From the NCBI GenBank assembly GCA_916610825.1, contig OU744447.1, positions 38,703,575 to 38,767,574 of the forward strand: DNA of 64,000 nt, written 5' to 3'. Every line of letters starts with the position of its first letter. Within the stretch, counting starts at the first letter, position 1. Origin of the DNA: Haliclystus octoradiatus. Its lineage: Eukaryota; Cnidaria; Staurozoa; Stauromedusae; Haliclystidae. Under the pieces are notes generated by a model. That model ran no database searches. It worked only from the letters and a program-made list of their open reading frames with translations, and was not told the origin of the DNA. The position numbers and the translations under genes are program-made. Shown piece by piece: positions 29,501 through 38,300 of the stretch.

Positions 29501-31911
29501 TTGTCATACGACACCCCTCTGTAAGGCGATAGGAAGCCGTTGGTACAGCCATTGAAGCTCTCTGGGGTCGCCGCTTGATCGAACAAGGCGACTGCCTAGT
29601 TCCCTTAAGAAATCTTTGGCAGATTTTTCCCATGATCCCATTGTTTCAATCGCTACTGGGTGAATACCGATATTCTGTCTAGCGTGTGATATTTTTTTAA
29701 TTTTCTGTGTTCTGCTCGACTGGCAGCTGACCCATCAGATATAGCACACGAAATAACGTTAGTGGTAGATAATGTATCCACGCATGTAGCGTCCCATGTG
29801 AGGCATTTCCCATTCTGCCACGGGAAATTAGTCGTCATGCCATCTGGTCTTTTACCATCTCCTCTGTCAATCCCCACTGGCTTTAAATAACTAGGTTGTC
29901 CAACAGAATTAAGGGATCTTTTGATGATGGCATTAATCGCTGCATGGTGTGAAGAACGACCAGCACTGAAACGGCAACTGAGGCCACTGGAGTGAACAGT
30001 TCTCCACAGCGGCAGAGGTGTGGTGAAAATATTTCTTCACCAACACGGAGAGTAACAGCTCATTGTTAGCATTGTTCCAGGCTTGATTGGAACATATTGA
30101 TAATACAGTTGTGCATGTGAACAGATTTGAGAATATTGTATACATGAAAAATTGTCTGAAGTTGCCTGCATCGATGTTCTATGTCGATGAATGCATACAC
30201 CTTATATGCTACTATACTACTGTCTACTATAGATCAATATTGTACTGAATATATTGTATAGATAGGAAAGTTAGTGTATTGGTTACGGTAAGGTTAAGGA
30301 AGAGCCTCTAATCATGTTCTGCTCCATGAAATTGAGAGTTGTAGCACACAAGGTAGAGAAACTTTGTCAAAAAATTGTCTTCTGTCCCTCAAAACGGGTA
30401 AAGCCAATCAGATGCAACCTCTAGTCATTGTGATGGGATTTTGATATGGGTTAGGATTGTGCGAATTCATAGAGAGACAAGACAGTGACATGTTGATCTG
30501 ATGGAACATGAAATCAAAGCCTGACAAAGCTACTTAGTTTTGCGATCAAACCTTTAGTTGGGATTACCCTTGCTAATGGTCCTTCTGCGTAACTGGCTAT
30601 TGATTCCGTCTTCTTTTCCTTCTTTTTAATTAGGTCATCTCAATTGTTCTTCATTCTGTGGTGGTTGGTGTCTGTTGTTCTGTGTATGAATTTACTTGTT
30701 GCGTTGGTCCTTGAAGTGAGTAATGGACATATTATTATTATTATTAATATACAGATAATTGTTAATTGTTACAACTTGGTGATATAGTGACCATTCTGTG
30801 CAGGTGGTCGTTGCGTAGAGGTAAACTACCCACTGTGATATCTCATAGAACCATTGTTCACGTTCAATTACTTGGTTTGTTGTTTTGATGGAGGAACCTG
30901 GGGGAACGCCGCTCCCTTACTACTTTTCCCAGAGGAACGCTGTCCGCTTACTAATTCCATTCAACGTGAAGTTAATATGATTTCGTTGCTACCCTATAAA
31001 TATGATTGACTTTGCTGCCCAGTCCTCACAGTCATTACCCGTTATATATTTTCAATAATGAGAAAATCATAAAATGATCAAAAATAAACTCAACTCATCC
31101 TGAAAATGCAACATTGTTTAGAGAATTGTTTCAGGTAGTCTGGCCCCAAGTCCCCTAGACTAAAGGGTCCCCAATGGGGCTACTGTCCACCTCAAATAAC
31201 AACCAGAAAATATGACTGCGGTTGGTATTGACAGCGGCTACTGTTCTGTTGACGGAAGATGACCACTACAGACAGGCGGTCTTTATACAAAGGGTCATTT
31301 ATAAATTTGTTCAATTGCAGAAAATATATTTCTAATTTCTGATTCTGCTTATTCTTTGCTCTTCAGGCGTTTACATCTCAATATGATTTTAATCAACGAA
31401 GAAAAAGAAAGAAATCAAGGCGTGTATTCGCTGCCAATGAAGAGGTCAGTTTAAATAGCTCTAGTCTTTCATTCAGCTGCATAAAATACGTTAAAAATAG
31501 AAATCACAATTCCCTATAAAGATGGCTCCATTTAAATTGAGGCCCTTTATTGATCATTTAAGCATGAAAACTTTCTTAATGATTTATGAATTTTCAGGAT
31601 TGATTTTGACAAGAATTGAAATCAATAAAATAAAAAAAATAAAAAATGCGTCAGCGGGGAATCGAACCCCGATCTATTGCTTGGAAGGCAACAATGCTAA
31701 CCATTACACCACTGACGCGTTATGAATTGTTATAGTTTTTCTCATATTTTAAAATAATCTGCACTTTTTTCAGACAACTCCACATTTTCGTGTCCATGAG
31801 ATGTTTCGGCACGAGATGAGAGAGCCAACAGAAGGTGAATTGCTGGCAGAAATAAAATCACATCATCACTTACAAAAGTTTGTTACTCTTCGAAATCCAG
31901 ACTTTGGTTAG
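8542..31911 (+). CDS. TPCN2: Two-pore channel 2 (TPC2), 28 exons
   Basis: Exons: 8542-8665, 11181-11239, 11901-11977, 13175-13240, 13676-13787, 14326-14442, 14731-14799, 14934-14971, 15580-15670, 15751-15865, 16162-16227, 16330-16394, 18611-18714, 18830-18905, 18990-19076, 19556-19675, 19763-19816, 20157-20198, 22768-22815, 23455-23493, 23575-23745, 24520-24591, 24669-24760, 24845-24908, 25022-25107, 30634-30715, 31367-31444, 31774-31911. Phases agree and the total is 2352 nt, 783 residues (human TPC2 752). Two six-helix channel repeats are visible. The first has an Arg-rich S4 (RVRRLLRPFFLLQNSS) and the filter TTANNPDVMMPAY. The linker carries SFFRRRVGIRAAFEVL. The second repeat has S4 IIRLLRIIRSIK, a luminal loop with an N-S-T glycosylation site and the filter IMIVNNWHVF. 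Family members are endolysosomal Na+/Ca2+ channels gated by PI(3,5)P2 and NAADP signalling. Exon 14 could instead start at 18818. Introns are heavily colonised by transposons. Confidence 0.95.
8666..11180. other. TPCN2 intron 1
   Basis: A 2.5-kb intron without a convincing gene. It contains inverted 19-bp arms at 9064-9082 and 10004-10022, described separately. Open frames such as 9035-9268 have no family similarity. Confidence 0.7.
9064..10022. repeat. Possible foldback or DNA-transposon remnant with 19-bp inverted arms
   Basis: The sequence at 9064-9082 (AATGACCAGCAGCCTTTGC) recurs as its exact reverse complement at 10004-10022. A third, partly degraded direct copy follows near 10064-10080. 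About 920 bp lie between the arms with no transposase frame. No target duplication was identified. Confidence 0.45.
11331..11501. mobile_element. hAT-like MITE, copy 1
   Basis: 171 bp bounded by inverted ends (left CAGGGTCCGGCAAAAG, right the complement of CAGAGTCCGACAAAAG). It is flanked by GTCTAACA at 11323-11330 and GTCTAAAA at 11502-11509, an 8-bp target duplication with one mismatch. An 8-bp duplication and CAG-type ends are typical of the hAT superfamily. It lies in TPCN2 intron 2 and has no coding capacity. Confidence 0.75.
11978..13174. other. TPCN2 intron 3
   Basis: No gene seen. The distal part (about 12880-13066) is a copy of the dispersed GGTGGTC repeat family. Confidence 0.6.
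12880..13066. repeat. Dispersed repeat with GGTGGTC/TGACCA motifs, copy 1
   Basis: Contains phrases such as TGACCACTATATGCAGGTGG, GTGACCATTATATACAGGTG and AGAGGTAACC, and ends in TTTGACTGTA. Related phrases recur at about 24080-24485, 30781-30825, 31258-31305 and 57230-57285, so this is a dispersed, probably transposon-derived family. Its class is not established. Confidence 0.6.
13480..13592. repeat. AT-rich tandem repeat (units near TTAGTATAAA)
   Basis: About ten imperfect copies of a 10-12 bp unit in TPCN2 intron 5's upstream neighbour, between exons 4 and 5. Confidence 0.7.
16445..17227. mobile_element. Non-autonomous DNA transposon, Harbinger-like, 783 bp
   Basis: Begins GGCCTGGATTATACAGCGCG and ends with its reverse complement. 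The inverted ends match perfectly for 43 bp, compared by eye. Flanking TTA at 16442-16444 and 17228-17230 is a candidate 3-bp target duplication, the type made by PIF/Harbinger elements. The termini and subterminal regions are rich in GAGCGCGCTTTC-like words, contrasting with the AT-rich host DNA. The internal open frames (16919-17173 -, 17048-17302 +) are made largely of these repeats and do not resemble a transposase. Confidence 0.85.
17320..18165. repeat. 49-bp minisatellite, about 17 copies
   Basis: The unit contains TGAACAGTTCATGAAATGG, TTCATGAAAGTGAAATTGC and G/CTG(A/G)AAGTTAA. Two variants, one with GCGTGAAAG and one with GCCTGGAAG, partly alternate. Some copies carry an extra 15-bp ATGGTTCATGAA block. 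The outermost copies are the most diverged. It abuts the right end of the Harbinger-like element. Confidence 0.9.
20472..20854 (-). mobile_element. tRNA-derived SINE
   Basis: On the minus strand the element starts GGAGGATTAGCTCAGATGG. It has a pol III A box (TAGCTCAGATGG, 20848-20837) and a B box (GGTTCAAATCC, 20792-20782) at tRNA spacing. The tRNA-like folding is not completed: the 3' acceptor strand is absent. About 290 bp of unrelated body follow and the element ends in a TTACTTTACTTTTT-type tail. It lies in TPCN2 intron 18. Confidence 0.8.
21180..22665 (+). pseudogene. Decayed LINE (non-LTR reverse transcriptase)
   Basis: Interrupted frames retain reverse-transcriptase phrases: a SKVLERTVHDQLYSFMKSNN block near 21217, AFDTVD near 21395, then a SKLMLMG...YLGIKINKNLTW block near 21780-21920. 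The 3' part ends in AGGTTTTTCCTCGTGAAATA and AT-rich sequence, as at the end of many CR1/L2/RTE-type elements. Several stops and frameshifts show that it is dead. Same orientation as TPCN2 and within intron 18. Confidence 0.8.
24060..24490. repeat. Dispersed GGTGGTC-type repeats, two partial copies
   Basis: Phrases such as GAGACCACCTGTGTATAGCG near 24081 and GGCCACTATAGACAGGTGGC near 24450, followed by TGAATAGAGGTAAGC, match the family seen at 12880-13066. Both lie in TPCN2 intron 21. Confidence 0.5.
25294..25459 (+). repeat. 5' LTR
   Basis: Begins TGTCGTATTACG and ends CATACGACA, so the outer 7 bp form an inverted repeat. A TATATATAA box lies near 25325. No difference from the 3' LTR was seen by eye. 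Confidence 0.95.
25463..25476 (+). other. Candidate primer-binding site
   Basis: TGGCGCTGCGAG begins three bases after the 5' LTR. The leading TGG is expected for pairing with a tRNA CCA end. The tRNA species is not identified. Confidence 0.55.
25518..29261 (+). CDS. Gag-pol polyprotein of the gypsy-type element
   Basis: A single frame is open from 25518 to the TAA at 29259-29261; its first ATG is at 25647 (1203 residues). Counting from that ATG: a gag-like region, two Cys-rich zinc knuckles near 168-200 (CKFC...CPAF, CGYCNKRGHLEQCC), an aspartic protease motif DTGA near 257, reverse transcriptase about 385-570 with YQDD near 521, RNase H with TTDAS near 669 and DHK, an integrase HHCC zinc-binding region near 888-930, and an integrase core with conserved D, D and E near 948, 1003 and 1041. 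All expected domains are present in Ty3/gypsy order without a gag-pol frameshift. An upstream ATG at 25509 is in frame but followed after one codon by TGA (25515-25517), so the native start is uncertain. Confidence 0.93.
29338..29346 (+). other. Polypurine tract
   Basis: AAAGGGAAG directly upstream of the 3' LTR, the expected plus-strand primer position. Confidence 0.7.
29348..29513 (+). repeat. 3' LTR
   Basis: 166 bp, same sequence as the 5' LTR by eye, followed by the CCCCT target duplication. Confidence 0.95.
30781..31310. repeat. Two short fragments of the GGTGGTC repeat family
   Basis: Fragments at 30781-30825 (TAGTGACCATTCTGTGCAGG with GTAGAGGTAAAC) and 31258-31305 (GATGACCACTACAGACAGGC). 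Both lie in TPCN2 intron 26. Confidence 0.5.
31648..31718 (-). tRNA. tRNA-Gly (anticodon UCC)
   Basis: 71 nt on the minus strand. A 7-bp acceptor stem GCGTCAG/CTGACGC closes a normal cloverleaf. The anticodon loop is CTTCCAA with TCC, the T arm contains GGTTCGATTCC (B box), and the D arm gives the A box TGGTGTAATGG. No intron. A run of T follows the 3' end on the minus strand (31647-31625 region), as expected for pol III termination. It lies in TPCN2 intron 27, opposite in strand to the host gene. Confidence 0.96.
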
Positions 31912-31960
31912 TTTTGAAATTGAAAGCTGATAAATATTTTTAATTATAGATTTATGTGTA

Positions 31961-31966
31961 AATAAA
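31961..31966 (+). promoter_or_regulatory. TPCN2 polyadenylation signal candidate
   Basis: AATAAA about 50 bp past the TPCN2 stop codon. Confidence 0.55.
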
Positions 31967-32370
31967 ATTGTGAATTTATAAGACAGAATGACACAGATGG
32001 ACATTATTTTCAAAAAAAAAGCCATCAAATGATTATTTAATAAGTTTCTTATTTTTCTATAAAAGGAATTCCCCTCGGCTACAATATAAAAATATATATC
32101 TTATATAGTTTTTTTTAGTACATATATTAATGATATGTATATATAAAATGAGATATTTTGATCTCGTATCAAGTTGGTTGATAACAACATTAATTTCAAA
32201 GAGCTAAACTAGTCTACAATATATTTATATATTTGCTTTCTGTACTCATTTATTATAATTTAAAATTTCAATATTATTTGATAATTGCTGTACAATATAT
32301 TTGATTCCCTTATCTGGCCGTCAAAGTGATTTATAATCTATTAATTCATTCATATATTCTATGGTCTTAA

Positions 32371-35300
32371 TTAGTGTCTGCACAATTTCCCTATGGCATC
32401 GTCGAGGGTCAATCGATGACCCAATTTTTTCACCCCCAATTCAGCTAAATCGTCTTTCGTTAACTCTGAGAGATGTGAGCCTCTGATGTCATTATCGATA
32501 AACGTGGATTTGTATTGGCCAAGAGAAAGACTTTCTAGCCAATCAGACACTTGCAAACATGACCACCCTTTATAAGCCACATCAGACGTTGGTGGGCTGA
32601 AAATTAAAAACACACAAATTTAGAATTTGGCTGGTAAATTATATCGCACGCATTTGTAACTTCGAAGTTTTTCAAAAATAATGTTAGACACAAACTTAGA
32701 ATTGTAAACTTATGATCATTATTAGAATAATATCGTACGACCGGCAGACGACAGAATTAAAATAAGCGTTCAAACAATCTTATAAAAACTTCAGAGCAAT
32801 TATTACATGTTTAAAGCCTCCCGATGTTCTTATTTGAGTGTAAAAGAGTAATTGTAACTCTCAAATGGAAGGTTTGGTAATTGAAACGCTGTCTTCATTT
32901 AGCACTTAGCACTTCCATTACCATTGTTGTAAATTGTAATTAGGAAGAACCCATTTGTGATTATGATGATAGCTGGTACCTACATAGACATATTTAGTCT
33001 AATCACAAAGCAGGGTCAGACAACAAGGAATCCTAGAGCGGGCATCATGTAACATTTTCTTCTGGATTGTTTCCGTTAGTTTGACCAATAGATCGTAAAA
33101 ATATAAATATTCTATTGATTAACTCTAGCCTCCGGAATCTAGGATTCAAGGATTCCTACTTTTGTCGGACCATGATCACAAATATTAATTCTTTGAAATA
33201 AAAACAAGGATGACGTCATAGATATTTACCGTGGTGGCGAATAAGGTGGTGGATCGAGGCTGATGTGCTGATCAGGGCGAGGCTAAACGGAAACAAAAAA
33301 AATGAATATAATTGAGCAGTAGTTACCAGGCTGCGTGTCCAAGCTACTCTTACATAAGTTTATCTGAGATGAATCTTCCCGAGTAGTAATTCCTTTTACT
33401 GTAGTAATTCCTTTTACTGTAGTTATATGATAGTGTGCCTTCAATTAATTAATTATTTTTAAGAGATAGTGCTATTTAGTTCTTATCAAATGAAATCCTT
33501 TTAACTAGGCTAATTACCGTTTGGATTTGTTTGGACGGTTGGCTCTCAGTTTGGATGACAAGATTACCATCTAAGAATTCGATCGGAGGGGGTGGAAGTA
33601 CATCTTCATCGTCAAACATCGGAGGCGGTGCAATGACGGTATCTGTCACGGTTGTACTGACGATCTCGCTACCCGTTAAAGAAGGCGACGAAGTTAAAGA
33701 CACCGTGTCACCATCAATACTCTTTTCAGCATCGGCGATGACAGAATCAAAGTAGCGAGTTGCACGATCTACATCGCTGATAATCGGAGATGCATTAGGA
33801 CGGTTGACTGCGACAGTTGATAGCAGCAGTTCGTTACCAAGATCGCTTGTTGTTGATTTCCGATGTGATGATACGGATACCGGTTTCGGTTTGATGACGG
33901 GTGGCATCTTGACAGCATGAACCTCACTCTGCGGTTGTTGTTGTTGTTGCGTCATTCTTGATTGGCGTGCCGCGATGGCATTCAAAAGGGCTTTCTCGTG
34001 ATCAACTCCTTCGCTTTGAGATGATGTTTCTACGCCAGAATCTTTTGAACATTGGCTGTCTAAACTAGCACTTGAACTTGCTTCGTATAAACTGAAATAA
34101 TCCGAACCTTTGCTATCACGACGCGTTGTCATGCCGATACCATTGGGTTCACTCTGCTGCTGTCGGTTGGGTGATCTATTCGTAGGTTGTGTGCCATTCG
34201 ACGGTAACACTGGTGTTGCTTCGATGGGTCTGTTTTCGTCAATCGATTGATGTGCTTGTCTCGCTGCTTTTGCTTTTCGCTTTTCAATCGCATCACGTAA
34301 CAATGTGTCCAGACTGTTGGCTGCAGGGGCGCCTCCTTCTGAGATAGAACGATCGTGTTTCACTGTAGCCTCATGTTGATGTGATGACGTCATTTCAGTC
34401 AGTGATGATTTGCGTCCTTCTACGTGAGTGTTGGCACCATCAACAAACATGCTAACGGGTCTTGTTCTCTGCCGTGCTGCTTGTTCGTTGCTAGTAGCAA
34501 CTTGTGATTCTTGACGCCGTAGGTTTTCAAGCGCATATTGATAACCGGGTGGCCTCCTTTGCGTGCCTTTATTCTGATCGATTGGTAGCTGTTCTTTTGG
34601 CGGGTGTTTGTGATTCCGTGGTAATGTAGCGTAATGTTCCATTGCTTCTGGGCCAATCGTTAATGAGTTACCATCCTGCGAGGTACGTCGTTGTGATTGT
34701 GGTTGTTCAGTTGATGGACCACGCAGTTTAAAGGCAGATTCAGACCACATGCTACGCACGGTTGTTGATGATGAGCCATCTCTGTTACTGTACATGATCA
34801 TCGTATCCACATTGTTATTCGGTGTGACTGGAACTTCTGTTAACAAAGACGTACAGCTACCAGAAAATGCAGGCCTTGCCCCTAATGTTCCATAGTGGCC
34901 CCTTGGTGGGGGTTTTGGGGGCTGTTTTCTTCCCTTCTTCTTCCCGGCAACAGTATTGGCGAATCCTTTCAAATTCTTACTGAATGATCCTGATCTCATC
35001 GGTTGAATGTCCGACTGTGATGATAACGAGACTGTATCCCAATCTGAGGTAACAGGCTCAATGGTGACTAACTTTAACGTGACGCCGTGTTTGCTATTTT
35101 TGTTGATGAGTGAGACGGCGTAAGTGTGCGTTGCGTTGATGACATTATCACCGTTGATCTCAAGAATGAAGTCACCAGGTCTAACACCTGACTTGTCAGC
35201 CAAACCCCCCTTATCAATCTCACCAATATACTGTAAGGCTGGGTACTGTGGAGTAGGGGTAAATGCTATACGGGGCACGTGAGAATTGGCACCTCTCAAC

Positions 35301-38300
35301 TGAAAACCAAAGCCCTTGTCGCATCTCTTCAATGTTACTACTCTGGCAGAGGGGCAATCAGTCGAAGGAGAAAACATTCCGTCAGCTGATGTGGGCTTAC
35401 GTCCAAACCATGTCTTTGGTCTTTGCTTCTTCAATTTCTTCACTTCTTGCACACATTGACTTGGAAACCATCCTGTTCGCCCATGAATACGTCCTTCCCA
35501 GAATCCTTGTTGGCGCATGTTGATAACCTCAATAATATCTCCTCTCTGCAGTTCCAATTCACCAGGCCCCGTAGCAGCATAATCGTTGACAACAAGATAT
35601 CTTCTGAACGGATTATCCGGTCTCTCTTTTATGCGGCTAGATACAGAACCACTGCGGGATATTTTCATCGGTGGTAATTCTCGTTTCGCACCCAGGCCAT
35701 CATGGACTGACCTCTGCTGATTCTTTTTAACTTGTCCAGAGTTGTCATCGTCAGAATCACAGCTGTCAGACATCGCAGAGTCGTAATTTTGATCAGTTGG
35801 AAATGACGTCTGTCTGTCATTATAGCCAATAGGTGCTCGTAGTTGATTTGGTGGTAGTTTAGACATGTTGCACTCAGAATAACACCGTGGTAGCGGTTGA
35901 TGATTTGCAGTACGTACAGCTAGATTAGCAACTGTTCCTCTGCGTTCTTTGTACTGTGATGGAGTGATGGGTTCTATTGCGTCATAATTAGTAGTTTGTA
36001 TTAGATTGGCAGCGTCTTTGTTCCCAGCAATGATGGCTACTTCATAACATGTTTGATTTGCATAATTGCCCAATGTTTTATCCGCACCACAGCTCAGCAA
36101 AACACGGATGATGTCAAGCTGACTCCAAATAGCAGCGATGTGTAACGGTGTGTTACCAGATAACGTACGAGAGTTCAAATCAGCCCCGTAGACAATCAGT
36201 TGGTTGAGATGTTTAACTAAACCACTGCGACAGGCGTGATGAATTTCATGGAAGCCTTGGTGATCAGCAATCTCTAATTGAGTGTGTTCTTTTAACAGTA
36301 GTTCACAGCAATTAGAACTAGAACCATGTGTTATGCCTTGGTAGAGTGGAGTTAAACCCTGTGAAATAAAATACAACATTTTAGAAAGGCAGTACTTATG
36401 AATGTTAGAGTCGTTAGATCTCAGCGTTCCCCGTACCCTGATTATACTACCAGCCATGTTTCTCATTTACTATATAGCCACTACCTACCGCTCCCAATGA
36501 TTTATTGTTTGCCGCACTGGCAGGTGATTTGACCTTCGCTCTCCACTTTCTCGCAGTCACAGGCGTTCTCATAATCAACATACTAATATCCTTTACATGC
36601 ATGTATGATGTTACTAGTAAACACTGTTGATCAACAGATCGATTTCTATTTACGTTGCAAAGGATAGATGCGCCGTGAGCATTTGTCAGACTTAGAAAGA
36701 ATGAACAAGAGTCAATCAAAATACAAAACGGACCTTTGTGTCTTCTTTCACCATTCAATCTCTAACCTCCCCTTCCGATAAATGAAGTGACGAATATAAA
36801 AGCAGTCAAGCATATCGTTTGATACTTAGATCATAATTTATGTCATCATGTCACACACAATGTCATTTTAATTGTCAAGACCTACATAGGAATGGCCTGA
36901 CGGAGTACATAGTCTACAATTACAGACATTCAAGTTAATACTTTGCGAGTGCCATAAACTAGCTAACATTATATAGACACGTGAAATTATATGAGATTAA
37001 AATACGCGTTTCATTTACAGTTATGTTATAGCGTACTCTTGATGATATTACTCATATTATTTCAATCTATGGTAATGGTAATGTAAGTATTTGACATGAA
37101 TTAGTTATAACTACAAGTATATTTGTATAGTGTATTAAAAATTACATGTCAACTTTTAGACAAAATCACAAGGAAGAAACGTTGTTTCCACCTTCGAGTA
37201 GTAAGTACAAATGCTTACATCTATACCAGGATTATAGTATTTAAGCGTAGCATAGTGGTGTAGCGAAATGAAACCACTGACGCCCATCATCATGTGATGA
37301 AAAGCGGATCATATTGCCAACAAAATCTCAGTAGATGTAAATAAAAGATGAAAAGGCCTTCTCTCAAAACCAGAAAACAATTTTACGCAAAATAATTAAA
37401 TATAGAAATGTGGGGTGGTATCTAAATGTGAGAACACACCTGTTATTTGTGCACGGGATTTAGCTAGCTACTAATTTAAGGATAGAAGATTATATCATAT
37501 GAAGCACGTCTAGCTGGCTGTTTAATAGATTATATTCTACATTCAGACCAAAACAAAACAGCAAATAATGCATCTTATTTAAATAGGTTTTGATTTTGAT
37601 GCAAACAAATAAAGCTATCGAAACCATGATGTCTTTGCCAACAAAATGAAAAGGTTCACAAAATGGCCTAAATAAATCTCTCGATCACAGCAAGGGGTAG
37701 GACGTACTCAACCCAAACCAACGCTTCGAATGATAATGACTTCATTTACTAGGTTTTGTAATTTTAAAACAACAAATCGATTAACCTATGTTGTTGACAG
37801 GGTCTGTGCGTGCGTGGGCATAAAAGCAACAAATGGCAGCACCGATTTACTATCCAAATTCAACACAAAAAGTACAATTAAGCAGAGGCGAAATAACAAA
37901 TAAGACAACTTAGAAATATATATATATAGATTACCTTGGAATCTTTCAAGTTTGGCGAAGCACCCAGATCAAGTAAACACTTTAAAACAGAAAAAATGAA
38001 ACAGAAATTATTACCAAACACGACGTTTAACAGCTGAGAAATGAATGGTTGCAACAACGCGAGCGCAAAATTAAACAACGAGCGAGAAATAAGTTTTGCC
38101 GCATGTTCAAATCGAGAATGAGTCATTAGGAGATAAATTATTTACGAGATGAACAAAGAAGAGAATATATTAGAATATCATATAATACTCACATTTTAAC
38201 AGCTTATCAACAAACTAAAAAGTTACATCCGACATTAATAATAGAAAGCGAAAGATAAACGTTGAAGGTAAACGAAACACGAAATATCGTCAACACAATT

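Larger units (their letters stand above)
25294..29513 (+). mobile_element. Ty3/gypsy-type LTR retrotransposon, apparently full length
   Basis: 4220 bp with 166-bp LTRs (25294-25459, 29348-29513) that look identical, TG...CA ends and a perfect 5-bp target duplication CCCCT (25289-25293, 29514-29518). A primer-binding-site candidate follows the 5' LTR and a purine tract precedes the 3' LTR. A single long gag-pol frame fills the interior. It sits in sense orientation in TPCN2 intron 25 and inside an older retroelement. Identical LTRs imply recent insertion. Confidence 0.96.
25150..30060 (-). mobile_element. Old reverse-transcriptase element (3' end), split by the gypsy insertion
   Basis: The right part (30060-29514) encodes on the minus strand a Cys/His cluster (HSSGLSCRFSAGR) followed by a GDGKRPDG...WDATC block. 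The left part (25293-25150) continues the same reading frame once the LTR element and one target duplication are ignored, reaches a stop, and about 60 bp later ends in an A-rich tail (25185-25150, T-rich on the plus strand). The PD...WD arrangement recalls the PD-(D/E)xK nuclease of R2-like retrotransposons, which is inference. Several frames are broken. Confidence 0.75.
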
